Source: Methanobacteriota archaeon (GTDB taxonomy: Archaea; Halobacteriota; Methanocellia; Methanocellales; Methanocellaceae). From it: a DNA stretch of 6,114 bases. Positions 1 through 4,828 of the stretch are shown one piece after another. Under the pieces are notes generated by a model. It did no database searches. It saw nothing but the letters and a program-made list of their open reading frames with translations, and was not told the origin of the DNA. A program made the position numbers and the translations under genes. The stretch is taken from NCBI GenBank assembly GCA_023436075.1, contig JAEZKS010000150.1, positions 1 to 6,114 of the forward strand, in the 5' to 3' direction. Numbering within the stretch: the stretch's first letter is position 1; every line of letters begins with the position of its first letter.

Positions 1-78
1 GAACGGACCTGAGTGTCCTCTTGCTTAGGCCGAAGGGCTCTCAGGCGACTGCTCCCATTCACGGGAAAATGCTGCTAT
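1..78. other. 3' flank of the M50 protease gene, no gene seen
   Basis: This stretch lies downstream of the minus-strand protease gene and up to the window edge. No recognisable coding region or tRNA is visible. There is a weak inverted repeat, CCTGAG at 8-13 and CTCAGG at 40-45, with an inner AGGCC-GAA-GGGCT hairpin containing one mismatch. It has no adjacent T-run, so I do not call it a terminator. Confidence 0.4.
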
Positions 79-780
79 TCAGATCCCCAGCGGCCCTAGG
101 AACAGGTATGCGTTACCCGTGATAATCAGCAGCCATGCGAAGATCACCGGCAGCCCGATCACAGCCCAGATTAATGGGCTTGCCCTCAGGACTTTCGCCC
201 CGTCCAGCGGCCCGAAGGGTATCATGTTGAAGGCCGCGAGCACTATATTGATGTAAAAGCCGAAAAAGAAGGCTTGGTTCAGCAACCAGTCGTTAAAGAA
301 GTTTGCCTTATACAGTATCAGGAAAAGCGCCGCCAGCAGCAGGTTCGTTATCACGCCGGCTATTGAGATGACCAGCTCTGGCCTGTTGACTTTACGGCTG
401 CTGAGCTTGTCCCAGTATTCGTCATCGTCCATGTTTCCCGTCGCAGGCTCATAGGGACTGCCGGGGTTGTATGCGCGGCCGCTGATGACCACGGCTCCCG
501 GAGCCGCAAACAAAAACCCGATGGCCGCAGATATGATCGTCAGTAGTAACCCGTTCATGCTCAGCCTGAACTCCGCCGTATAGCCGAATCGCTGCGCAGC
601 AAACTTATGGGCCAGCTCGTGAAGCAGGAAGCCAGTGCCGACGCCGATGCCGGATATTACAAACCATTCCGTGCTCAGCCGCTGGAATCCTCCGGAAAGC
701 ATGATGCTAAACGCTACTGTAAGCACGACAAATGCGATCAGAAGTTCCATCAGTTCATTCGAACCTAGTCTGGCGTTCAC
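79..780 (-). CDS. M50 (site-2 protease) family membrane metalloprotease
   Basis: Polytopic membrane protease that would cut substrates inside or near the membrane using zinc. With a GTG start at 780 it has 233 residues. The zinc motif HExxH is seen as HELAH at about residues 54-58, in the second hydrophobic segment. A conserved AGxxTN patch lies at about 141-146, and the third-ligand motif NxxPxGPLDG at about 185-194 supplies the Asp. About six hydrophobic segments are visible (near 11-25, 36-54, 73-98, 135-157, 165-185 and 203-226), with a soluble acidic loop around 102-130. No PDZ domain is present, so this is a minimal group-III-like S2P. A longer TTG start at 795 is possible, because the in-frame stop is only at 801-799. 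I prefer GTG 780 because the TATA-like GATATA (810-805) is about 27 nt upstream of it, which implies a leaderless transcript. The substrate is unknown. The divergent GTPase shares its operator element. The family call is strong; the start is uncertain. Confidence 0.9.
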   Translation of the reverse strand: MNARLGSNELMELLIAFVVLTVAFSIMLSGGFQRLSTEWFVISGIGVGTGFLLHELAHKFAAQRFGYTAEFRLSMNGLLLTIISAAIGFLFAAPGAVVISGRAYNPGSPYEPATGNMDDDEYWDKLSSRKVNRPELVISIAGVITNLLLAALFLILYKANFFNDWLLNQAFFFGFYINIVLAAFNMIPFGPLDGAKVLRASPLIWAVIGLPVIFAWLLIITGNAYLFLGPLGI

Positions 781-804
781 GTCCTTTTTATTCAATGCTC
801 AGGG

Positions 805-835
805 TATATCAATTTGTTGATGGCACTGCTGGCAC
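805..835 (-). promoter_or_regulatory. Protease promoter: operator copy A plus TATA box
   Basis: On the minus strand the order is GTGCC-AGC-AGTGCCATCA (835-818), a 7-nt A/T-rich spacer, GATATA (810-805), then CCCTG (804-800). The same order is repeated in mirror image in front of the GTPase. The operator half-site GGCAC occurs twice with 9-bp periodicity (822-826 and 831-835 on the plus strand). It lies directly upstream of the TATA box, a position usual for an archaeal activator or a regulator that affects TFB/TBP binding. The bound factor is unknown. Confidence 0.55.
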
Positions 836-910
836 AACTGACACGACGACCAGAACAGATGCTATTGAGAGCCGCTTGCTGGCAGCCGAAACAGTCTCAT
901 TTTATCCATT

Positions 911-948
911 GTGCCCATAGTGCCATCAGGAAAAAGGATATCTCCCTG
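911..948 (+). promoter_or_regulatory. GTPase promoter: operator copy B plus TATA-like box
   Basis: The plus strand reads GTGCC-CAT-AGTGCCATCA (911-928), an 8-nt purine-rich spacer (929-936), GATATC (937-942), T, then CCCTG (944-948). It matches operator copy A at 15 of 18 positions in the opposite orientation. A TATA centred near 940 predicts a transcript start near 966, giving a leader of about 15 nt that holds the Shine-Dalgarno stretch before the ATG at 981. GATATC is a weak TATA box on its own; the match to copy A is what makes the call. Confidence 0.5.
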
Positions 949-968
949 CATGCGAATAGATTTGGAAT

Positions 969-980
969 GGAAGGGGAAGG
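969..980 (+). promoter_or_regulatory. Ribosome binding site of the small GTPase gene
   Basis: A purine run, GGAAGGGGAAGG, sits directly before the ATG at 981. It offers GGGG/GGAAG complementarity to the 16S 3' end at short spacing. Most other genes here have no such site and look leaderless, so this gene probably uses a leadered mRNA. Confidence 0.6.
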
Positions 981-1505
981 ATGTTCGAGCATCATTCGGA
1001 CCATATTAACCATTATGACGGTGAGCGCCGCCTGAAGGTCGTGATCTTCGGGTCGTACCATTCCGGGAAGACGTCGCTGGTCCGGGCAATCAGCCCGTGC
1101 TCGCATGGTACGGAGGCTCGCAACAGCGACGGGACAACTACGGTCGCCTTCGACCTCGGGGTCCGGGAGCACGACGGCATCCGGATTTTCTTTTACGGAA
1201 CACCTGGCCAGGAGCGCTTCGACGTCGCCCGACAGGTCGTCGCCTTCGGGCTGCATATGGGACTGGTCGTCGCCGACGCCACCAGGGGCATGACCGACTT
1301 CGAGCAGCACATCCTCTCGGAACTGAAGGCCCACGGAATCCCCTGCATCGTGCTGGCAAACAAGACTGACCTGCCCGGAGCGTCGTCCGACCTGATCCGG
1401 AGGAGTGCAGGCGATGGGGTCATCGTCATGGACGTTTCCGCGAGATCCGGCGCCGGCATCGATGTGCTTCTCGATCGCATTGTATCGATGGCTTGCAAGA
1501 TGTGA
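981..1505 (+). CDS. Small Ras-like GTPase, COG2229 type
   Basis: Single-domain P-loop GTPase of 174 residues, expected to act as a GTP/GDP switch in the cytoplasm. All nucleotide motifs are visible: G1 GSYHSGKT at 24-31, a switch-I Thr in GTTTVAFD at 51-58, G3 as GTPGQERF at 73-80, G4 NKTD at 127-130, and G5 SAR at 153-155. G3 has Gly in place of the usual Asp (GTPGQ for DTPGQ); this form is familiar in COG2229/conservon-type prokaryotic GTPases, so it supports that subgroup rather than inactivation. The Gln of switch II is present. The N-terminus carries a His cluster (H4, H5, H8, H11) before the first beta strand. No membrane segment or lipidation motif is evident. The ATG is chosen for the strong ribosome site just upstream. 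The gene is divergent from the M50 protease and shares its operator. No GAP or exchange factor is encoded in the window, so the pathway is unknown. Confidence 0.9.
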   Translation: MFEHHSDHINHYDGERRLKVVIFGSYHSGKTSLVRAISPCSHGTEARNSDGTTTVAFDLGVREHDGIRIFFYGTPGQERFDVARQVVAFGLHMGLVVADATRGMTDFEQHILSELKAHGIPCIVLANKTDLPGASSDLIRRSAGDGVIVMDVSARSGAGIDVLLDRIVSMACKM

Positions 1506-1551
1506 CCTTCGAACTGCCAGTTATCCAAGAAGGTTCCAAGTACTTAGACCA

Positions 1552-2361
1552 TTACAGCGCTCCGTCGAAGACGCGCTGTAGATCCCCAGTCAGCTCGATG
1601 CACCTTCCGCTAGGCCCTTCGATCTTCAACACGTGCAGTTCCGGCACGCCGAGCTCGATCAGCTTCGGCCCCGGGGTAGGGCTGACCGACACTCGGACAG
1701 GCCCGGATGCATCGGGCATGTCAATGACGGCGCTCTCTCCGGGCTGCAACACCTCCACAATACCGTCCCAGGTACTGTATGAGGTTTCCTCAGGAACGAC
1801 CTTAGGCGGGAGCTTCTTTTCAGCCGGAGGATAAAGTCGTCCACTCCCGTCTGCATCTATTGTCACGATAGATGACGCAGGGATGTAGCGTCCGGAGACG
1901 GCGGCGTCTGCCAGCCCCATTATGATGGCAGAGATAGCGCCTTCTACGGTGCGGCTCCCGGCAAGGCTCCCTGCGTCCGGCAGCACCCCCTCTGTCTCGA
2001 ATATGGCCCCGTCAGTCCGGCGCTTCATGAACGCCGAGGGCACGCGGAACCGTCGGGCCCAGCCTGAGACGTAGCCTCTGCCAGTGGTATATACGACGAA
2101 GTTCATGCGCCGGATCACCCCGGCCCCTATGCGGTATGGTGAGTCGAAGAAGTCGTAATAGGCAGCCGCCACGTCGGGAGCGCTCCTGTCACCACGTCTG
2201 AACTGTAGCGGCATCGAGTTGTCTACGCCCGTATCTGCGATGAACACGTTCAGCTTATACGAGGATAACAGGCTGAGCAGGAAGAAGACGCTCGCCGTAT
2301 CCCCGATGGCGAGCACATTGGGCCATCCGTTTTCCTTAACGCTATTCAAAGGTATGAACAT
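1552..2361 (-). CDS. Conserved-looking protein of unknown function, possible Rossmann-like N-terminus
   Basis: I do not recognise this 269-residue protein. Residues 14-45 read as beta-alpha-beta: a hydrophobic strand ending IGD (about 16-21), a hydrophobic helix of about 13 residues, then a strand ending IADTG (40-45). This hints at a nucleotide-binding or Rossmann-like fold, but no Gly-rich loop is present. A second strand plus Gly segment, NFVVYTTGRGYVSG, spans 87-100. A Pro/Lys/Glu-rich linker at about 178-195 separates a C-terminal, beta-rich stretch (200-260) with several hydrophobic strands. There is no signal peptide and no clear membrane segment. The ATG at 2361 lies about 27 nt from a TATA box, so the mRNA is probably leaderless. 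It converges on the GTPase gene with 46 bp between them and lies downstream of the DUF151 gene on the same strand, with its own promoter. Codon composition resembles the neighbours, so it is probably a real gene. Confidence 0.75.
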   Translation of the reverse strand: MFIPLNSVKENGWPNVLAIGDTASVFFLLSLLSSYKLNVFIADTGVDNSMPLQFRRGDRSAPDVAAAYYDFFDSPYRIGAGVIRRMNFVVYTTGRGYVSGWARRFRVPSAFMKRRTDGAIFETEGVLPDAGSLAGSRTVEGAISAIIMGLADAAVSGRYIPASSIVTIDADGSGRLYPPAEKKLPPKVVPEETSYSTWDGIVEVLQPGESAVIDMPDASGPVRVSVSPTPGPKLIELGVPELHVLKIEGPSGRCIELTGDLQRVFDGAL

Positions 2362-2392
2362 ATTCTCATTATACTGAGAATAAGTTATTTAA
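2361..2392 (-). promoter_or_regulatory. Promoter with palindromic operator over the start site
   Basis: Minus-strand TATA box TTAAATAA at 2392-2385 is centred about 27 nt from the ATG at 2361, so transcription should begin at or next to the start codon. A perfect inverted repeat, TATTCTCA (2361-2368) and TGAGAATA (2375-2382) with the 6-nt spacer TTATAC, fills the gap between TATA and ATG and includes the first base of the start codon. This is where an archaeal repressor would block RNA polymerase. The arms are 8 bp with no mismatch. The regulator is not identified. Confidence 0.6.
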
Positions 2393-2456
2393 CATTTATT
2401 TGCACATGCATAGTGAAAGTAATGTCGTGCGTGCTTGTTTACATACATGTAATCCG

Positions 2457-2483
2457 AAAAGGGCTCAGGGCGAAGCGATCGCC
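2457..2483 (-). terminator. Possible weak terminator after the DUF151 gene
   Basis: Just past the TAA of the DUF151 gene, the minus strand can form a GGCGA-TCGCT-TCGCC hairpin (2483-2469; 5-bp stem), followed about 8 nt later by a TTTT run (2460-2457). Archaeal terminators depend mainly on T-runs and this one is short, so the call is tentative. Confidence 0.25.
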
Positions 2484-2489
2484 GTAACT

Positions 2490-2942
2490 TTATTCGAAAA
2501 AGTCCTCAATATTTCCCGCGGCCTCGATGTCTTTTCTGTCTATCGAAACTTTATCCAGTATGCCTTGCTCGATGAAGATCCTGGCGTCAGAGCGCACCGC
2601 CAGCGCGATGCAGTCGCTGGGCCGGGCGTCGATCTCGACCTCACGTCCCCCGTTCCTTAGCATGAGCCGTGCGTAGAAGACCTGCTCGTCGAGGTCGTCG
2701 ATGATGATTCGGTCGATGCCGATGCCGCAGTTATCCATGATCGACTTGACCAGATCGTGAGTCATAGGCCGGGGCGTAGTTTCCTTTCTCAGCGCGATGT
2801 CGATGGAGATGGCCTCGGCGGGCCCGATGTAGATGGGCACCATCCGTTCGCCGTTGTCTGATAGAAAAACCACGGCCTGCGGCCCCGTGATCGTGCTGAC
2901 GAAATAGACACCCCTGACGTTGACCGGCACGTAGTCGCTCAT
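2490..2942 (-). CDS. DUF151 (bifunctional nuclease, BFN) domain protein
   Basis: Compact soluble protein of 150 residues made almost entirely of one DUF151/BFN domain. The family signature is clear: VYFVSTITGPQAVVFLSD at 12-29, VPIYIGPAEAISI at 35-47, a basic-acidic stretch then PRPMTHDL at 57-64, IIIDDLDEQVFYARL at 79-93, and EVEIDARPSDCIALAVR at 101-117. The ARPSDCIALA block is the most invariant part. Plant members were reported to have RNase and DNase activity, but the role of the archaeal proteins is not settled, so the nuclease name is by family only. A TTG 18 nt further upstream (2960) would add six residues. I prefer ATG 2942 because a TATATA box (2970-2965) lies about 26 nt before it, predicting a leaderless message; it also gives a first line, MSDYVPVNVRGVYF, that fits archaeal relatives as I recall them. 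The neighbours give no functional hint. Confidence 0.93.
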   Translation of the reverse strand: MSDYVPVNVRGVYFVSTITGPQAVVFLSDNGERMVPIYIGPAEAISIDIALRKETTPRPMTHDLVKSIMDNCGIGIDRIIIDDLDEQVFYARLMLRNGGREVEIDARPSDCIALAVRSDARIFIEQGILDKVSIDRKDIEAAGNIEDFFE

Positions 2943-2963
2943 GAAAAGGACATTGGTCAACGA

Positions 2964-2990
2964 GTATATAACATTAGGCTGTATTTATTT
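2964..2990 (-). promoter_or_regulatory. DUF151 gene promoter (TATA box, with a second AT-rich box)
   Basis: The minus strand has GTTATATAC at 2972-2964, centred about 26 nt from ATG 2942, the spacing for a leaderless archaeal transcript. A second AT-rich box, AAATAAATA (2989-2981), would place a start near 2959, next to the alternative TTG codon. The first box is the better match and leads to the better codon. Confidence 0.55.
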
Positions 2991-3023
2991 GGCCGCTGGT
3001 GGTTGCACTTCTTTCGGAGACGC

Positions 3024-3039
3024 AAAATACAGGTATTTT
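3024..3039. repeat. 16-bp palindrome over the stop of the AglD-like gene, possible terminator
   Basis: AAAATAC (3024-3030), AG, GTATTTT (3033-3039) is a perfect 7-bp inverted repeat that includes two bases of the TAA stop (3040-3038) of the upstream minus-strand gene. On the minus strand it ends in TTTT right after the stop, which suits a T-rich archaeal terminator for the prenyltransferase/flippase-like operon. It could instead be a regulator site upstream of the DUF151 promoter. Confidence 0.35.
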
Positions 3040-4096
3040 ACTTATCAGGCCGCTCTTTTCCCGTCGCCCTGGCGAGAAAGAGCGTACAAAGGCCGCCCAC
3101 GGCCGTCAGGAACCAGAGCGTGACCAGGCGGATGACGAAGGTGCCGCTAAACGCGTCGTTTTTGCTGACACCGGCCAGGCTGTACAGCAGGTTCATCAGG
3201 CCGTCCACGTACCCCAGTCCCCCGGGTATGAAAGTGGGGATCAGCGACACGAGCACCATCATCGAGTAGATGGTCACGACCACGCCGATCGGGATGTTGT
3301 AGCCCACGGCCGCGAAAGCGACGTATGCGACCGAGACGTCGAGGGCCCATGCGATGAAGATCATCGCCAGCGATTCGAGGATCAGCACTTTGCTGGCCGA
3401 GATCTCCCGGATGCTCGCCTCGTATTGCCTGACGAGGACTTCGACTTTGTCCCTGATGGCATCCATATTATGGCCTTTGAATATTTTCGACGCCACCCGA
3501 AGGGCCGTATTCGCCGTCGATTGAAGGAGTGTCACGTTCATCGAGATGATGAGGACGAACAGCGCGACGGTTCCGACGGCGGCAGCGATCACGATACATA
3601 ATACAAGCGCCCATAGTGGCAGGCTGTAGTACGCGGTCAGGTATGTGACGCCCAGGATGGCCCCTGTGGCGGTCGGGATGATCTCGAGCAGCCTGCTCAT
3701 CATCCCGGCGGCAAAGGTCCGATCAACCCTGGTGTTCGGCACGCTCTTCTGGATGAAGTAGAGCTTGGCGATCTCGCCGCTGACGGCGGCGGACGGGACC
3801 AGATTGGTGAAGAAGATGCTGGAGAGGTATATGAGGTACGCCCATGCCAGCGATATCCTGTACTTCATGTGCCGCAGCAGCAGCCACCAGCCAGCCGTAT
3901 GAAAGACGTTGCCGCACAGCGAAACCAGTATCGCCAGCGCCACGAGCCAGGGGTTGACACGGGCGATCTGCTCTTCCACGGTGCTGAAGCCGACCAGGTA
4001 CAGGTAGCCGAAGTACAGGACGAGCCCGATCAGGATGAGCAAGGCGGTCTTCCTGAATGGTATGTCCGGGAACCTGACATCGGCTTCGGCGATCAT
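3038..4096 (-). CDS. AglD/LPG-synthase-TM (UPF0104) family integral membrane protein
   Basis: Integral membrane protein of 352 residues with about eight hydrophobic segments (near 17-36, 50-64, 84-103, 138-158, 161-185, 237-263, 268-290 and 320-342). Family signatures are the N-terminal pattern of a first TM, a polar stretch and NPW (48-50) before TM2; a loop LVPSAAVSGEIAKLYF at 99-114; and PGGLGYVDGL at 291-300 after TM7. These mark the COG0392/PF03706 group, which includes the membrane part of lysylphosphatidylglycerol synthases and haloarchaeal AglD-like proteins. There is no catalytic aminoacyl-transfer domain, so this is the stand-alone flippase-like form. A charged loop at 205-235 is probably cytoplasmic. 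The gene lies 28 bp after the cis-prenyltransferase-like gene on the same strand and is probably co-transcribed, which suggests work on polyprenyl-linked lipids. A GGAGG (4114-4110) precedes the ATG at an unusually long 13 nt. The family is sure; transport direction and substrate are inference. Confidence 0.92.
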   Translation of the reverse strand: MIAEADVRFPDIPFRKTALLILIGLVLYFGYLYLVGFSTVEEQIARVNPWLVALAILVSLCGNVFHTAGWWLLLRHMKYRISLAWAYLIYLSSIFFTNLVPSAAVSGEIAKLYFIQKSVPNTRVDRTFAAGMMSRLLEIIPTATGAILGVTYLTAYYSLPLWALVLCIVIAAAVGTVALFVLIISMNVTLLQSTANTALRVASKIFKGHNMDAIRDKVEVLVRQYEASIREISASKVLILESLAMIFIAWALDVSVAYVAFAAVGYNIPIGVVVTIYSMMVLVSLIPTFIPGGLGYVDGLMNLLYSLAGVSKNDAFSGTFVIRLVTLWFLTAVGGLCTLFLARATGKERPDK

Positions 4097-4124
4097 AAGA
4101 AGAAACGGGCCTCCGGCGACATCA

Positions 4125-4766
4125 CTATTTACCGAACCTTCGCTGCCGATACTGGTAGTCTCTCACTGCCCTGAGCAGGTCGATCTTGCGGAAGTCCTCC
4201 CAGTTGACGTCGGTGAAGTAGAGTTCCGAATAGACCGATTGCCAGATCAGGAAATCGCTCAGCCGCTCTTCGCCAGTCCGGATGAAGAGGTCCGGCTCGG
4301 TCCGGAAGATCAGGTGAGACTCGACTGCAGCCTCGTCGATATCCTCCGGCCTTATCTCGTCATTCTTTACTTTCCGCATGATCTCGCGCAGCGCGGTCGT
4401 CAGCTCGTGCTTGCCTCCATAACCGATGGAGACATTGACCCTGCATGGGCCGTCGCCATTCAGCTCGATGGCAGCGCCCGGGGATACGATGTGGGCTGGA
4501 AAGTCAGACCCCTCGAAGACGCCCCTGATACACCCGGTCAACCGGCCGACGCTGCTGTCATCGGTGATGCTCACGTATATGGAGATCTCCTCGATGCGCA
4601 GGCCCGCGCACCAGCCTGCGAGATCGGTCAGCTTGGCGACGGACTTTTCGTCCATCAGGTCGGCGTCGGATATGACCAGCGCAATGCATCCCGGCACAGG
4701 CTCGCCCGAGATGCCTTTCATCATGGACCTCTCGTAGACGCCGTAAGCTAACTGTCTCACGAGCAT
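4125..4766 (-). CDS. Degenerate cis-prenyltransferase (UppS/DHDDS family), Nus1/NgBR-like
   Basis: A 213-residue protein whose C-terminal half is plainly a cis-prenyltransferase: NVSIGYGGKHEL at 111-122 (family N-x-A-x-NYGGRxE), PDLFIRTGEERLSDFLIWQ at 158-176, the metal-site Glu region YSELYFTD at 179-186, and YQYRQRRFG at 204-212. The N-terminal half has lost the catalytic motif. Where active enzymes have DGNxRWA followed by the R/H pyrophosphate-binding residues, this one has IALVISDADLMDEKS at 28-42, shorter by roughly a dozen residues. The FSxEN loop is replaced by SITDDS (66-71). The RTSGE/RTGGE loop is also one residue short. This is the split seen in the non-catalytic Nus1/NgBR partner of eukaryotic DHDDS, so I infer a helper subunit of a heteromeric dolichyl/polyprenyl diphosphate synthase whose catalytic partner lies outside the window. 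A divergent or inactive homolog is the alternative. The ATG at 4766 is about 29 nt from a TATA-like box. The gene ends in tandem stops, TAG TGA. Confidence 0.85.
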   Translation of the reverse strand: MLVRQLAYGVYERSMMKGISGEPVPGCIALVISDADLMDEKSVAKLTDLAGWCAGLRIEEISIYVSITDDSSVGRLTGCIRGVFEGSDFPAHIVSPGAAIELNGDGPCRVNVSIGYGGKHELTTALREIMRKVKNDEIRPEDIDEAAVESHLIFRTEPDLFIRTGEERLSDFLIWQSVYSELYFTDVNWEDFRKIDLLRAVRDYQYRQRRFGK

Positions 4767-4790
4767 GGTTCATGATAATGCGCTCATAGA

Positions 4791-4806
4791 GTAAAGTATT
4801 TTGTGT
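4791..4806. promoter_or_regulatory. Shared bidirectional promoter core
   Basis: Only 62 bp separate the divergent starts at 4766 (minus) and 4829 (plus). The only AT-rich block that can serve as TATA for both is 4791-4806, built on AAAGTATTTT (4793-4802), which is nearly its own reverse complement. Its centre is about 31 nt from each start codon. Both messages would be leaderless or nearly so, since neither start has a clear Shine-Dalgarno sequence. Confidence 0.5.
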
Positions 4807-4828
4807 ATCCGCTAATTACAGTGAAAAC

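Noticed and set aside
1..60. Possible tRNA or box C/D small RNA at the left edge
   Set aside because: No cloverleaf, no T-loop GTTCGAATC-like sequence, and no C (RTGATGA) and D (CTGA) box pair at proper spacing.
1197..1220. Small GTPase G3 motif with Gly instead of Asp (GTPGQ), which could look like an inactive switch II
   Set aside because: GTPGQ is a familiar form in COG2229/conservon-type GTPases, and the Gln and all other motifs are intact, so it is a family trait rather than an anomaly.
897..1334. Minus-strand 145-codon frame across the mirrored promoter and the GTPase gene
   Set aside because: It is antisense to a gene with complete G1-G5 motifs and covers the promoter element; no independent support.
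1506..1551. Terminator hairpin between the convergent GTPase and unknown genes
   Set aside because: Only short direct similarity (AAGAAGG, TTCCAAG) and no stem with a T-run on either strand.
2473..2480. GCGATCGC palindrome downstream of the DUF151 gene
   Set aside because: A lone octamer of a common restriction-type palindrome in GC-rich DNA; one copy shows nothing. Part of it is better explained by the weak hairpin noted as a possible terminator.
2999..3601. Long plus-strand reading frame rich in D, E, R and H, opposite the AglD-like gene
   Set aside because: Its low-complexity charged composition is what the antisense of a membrane-protein gene gives; it has no motif and no promoter.
4035..4751. 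238-codon plus-strand frame opposite the prenyltransferase-like gene
   Set aside because: The minus-strand product has clear family motifs over the same bases; the plus-strand translation matches nothing I know and lacks an upstream promoter.
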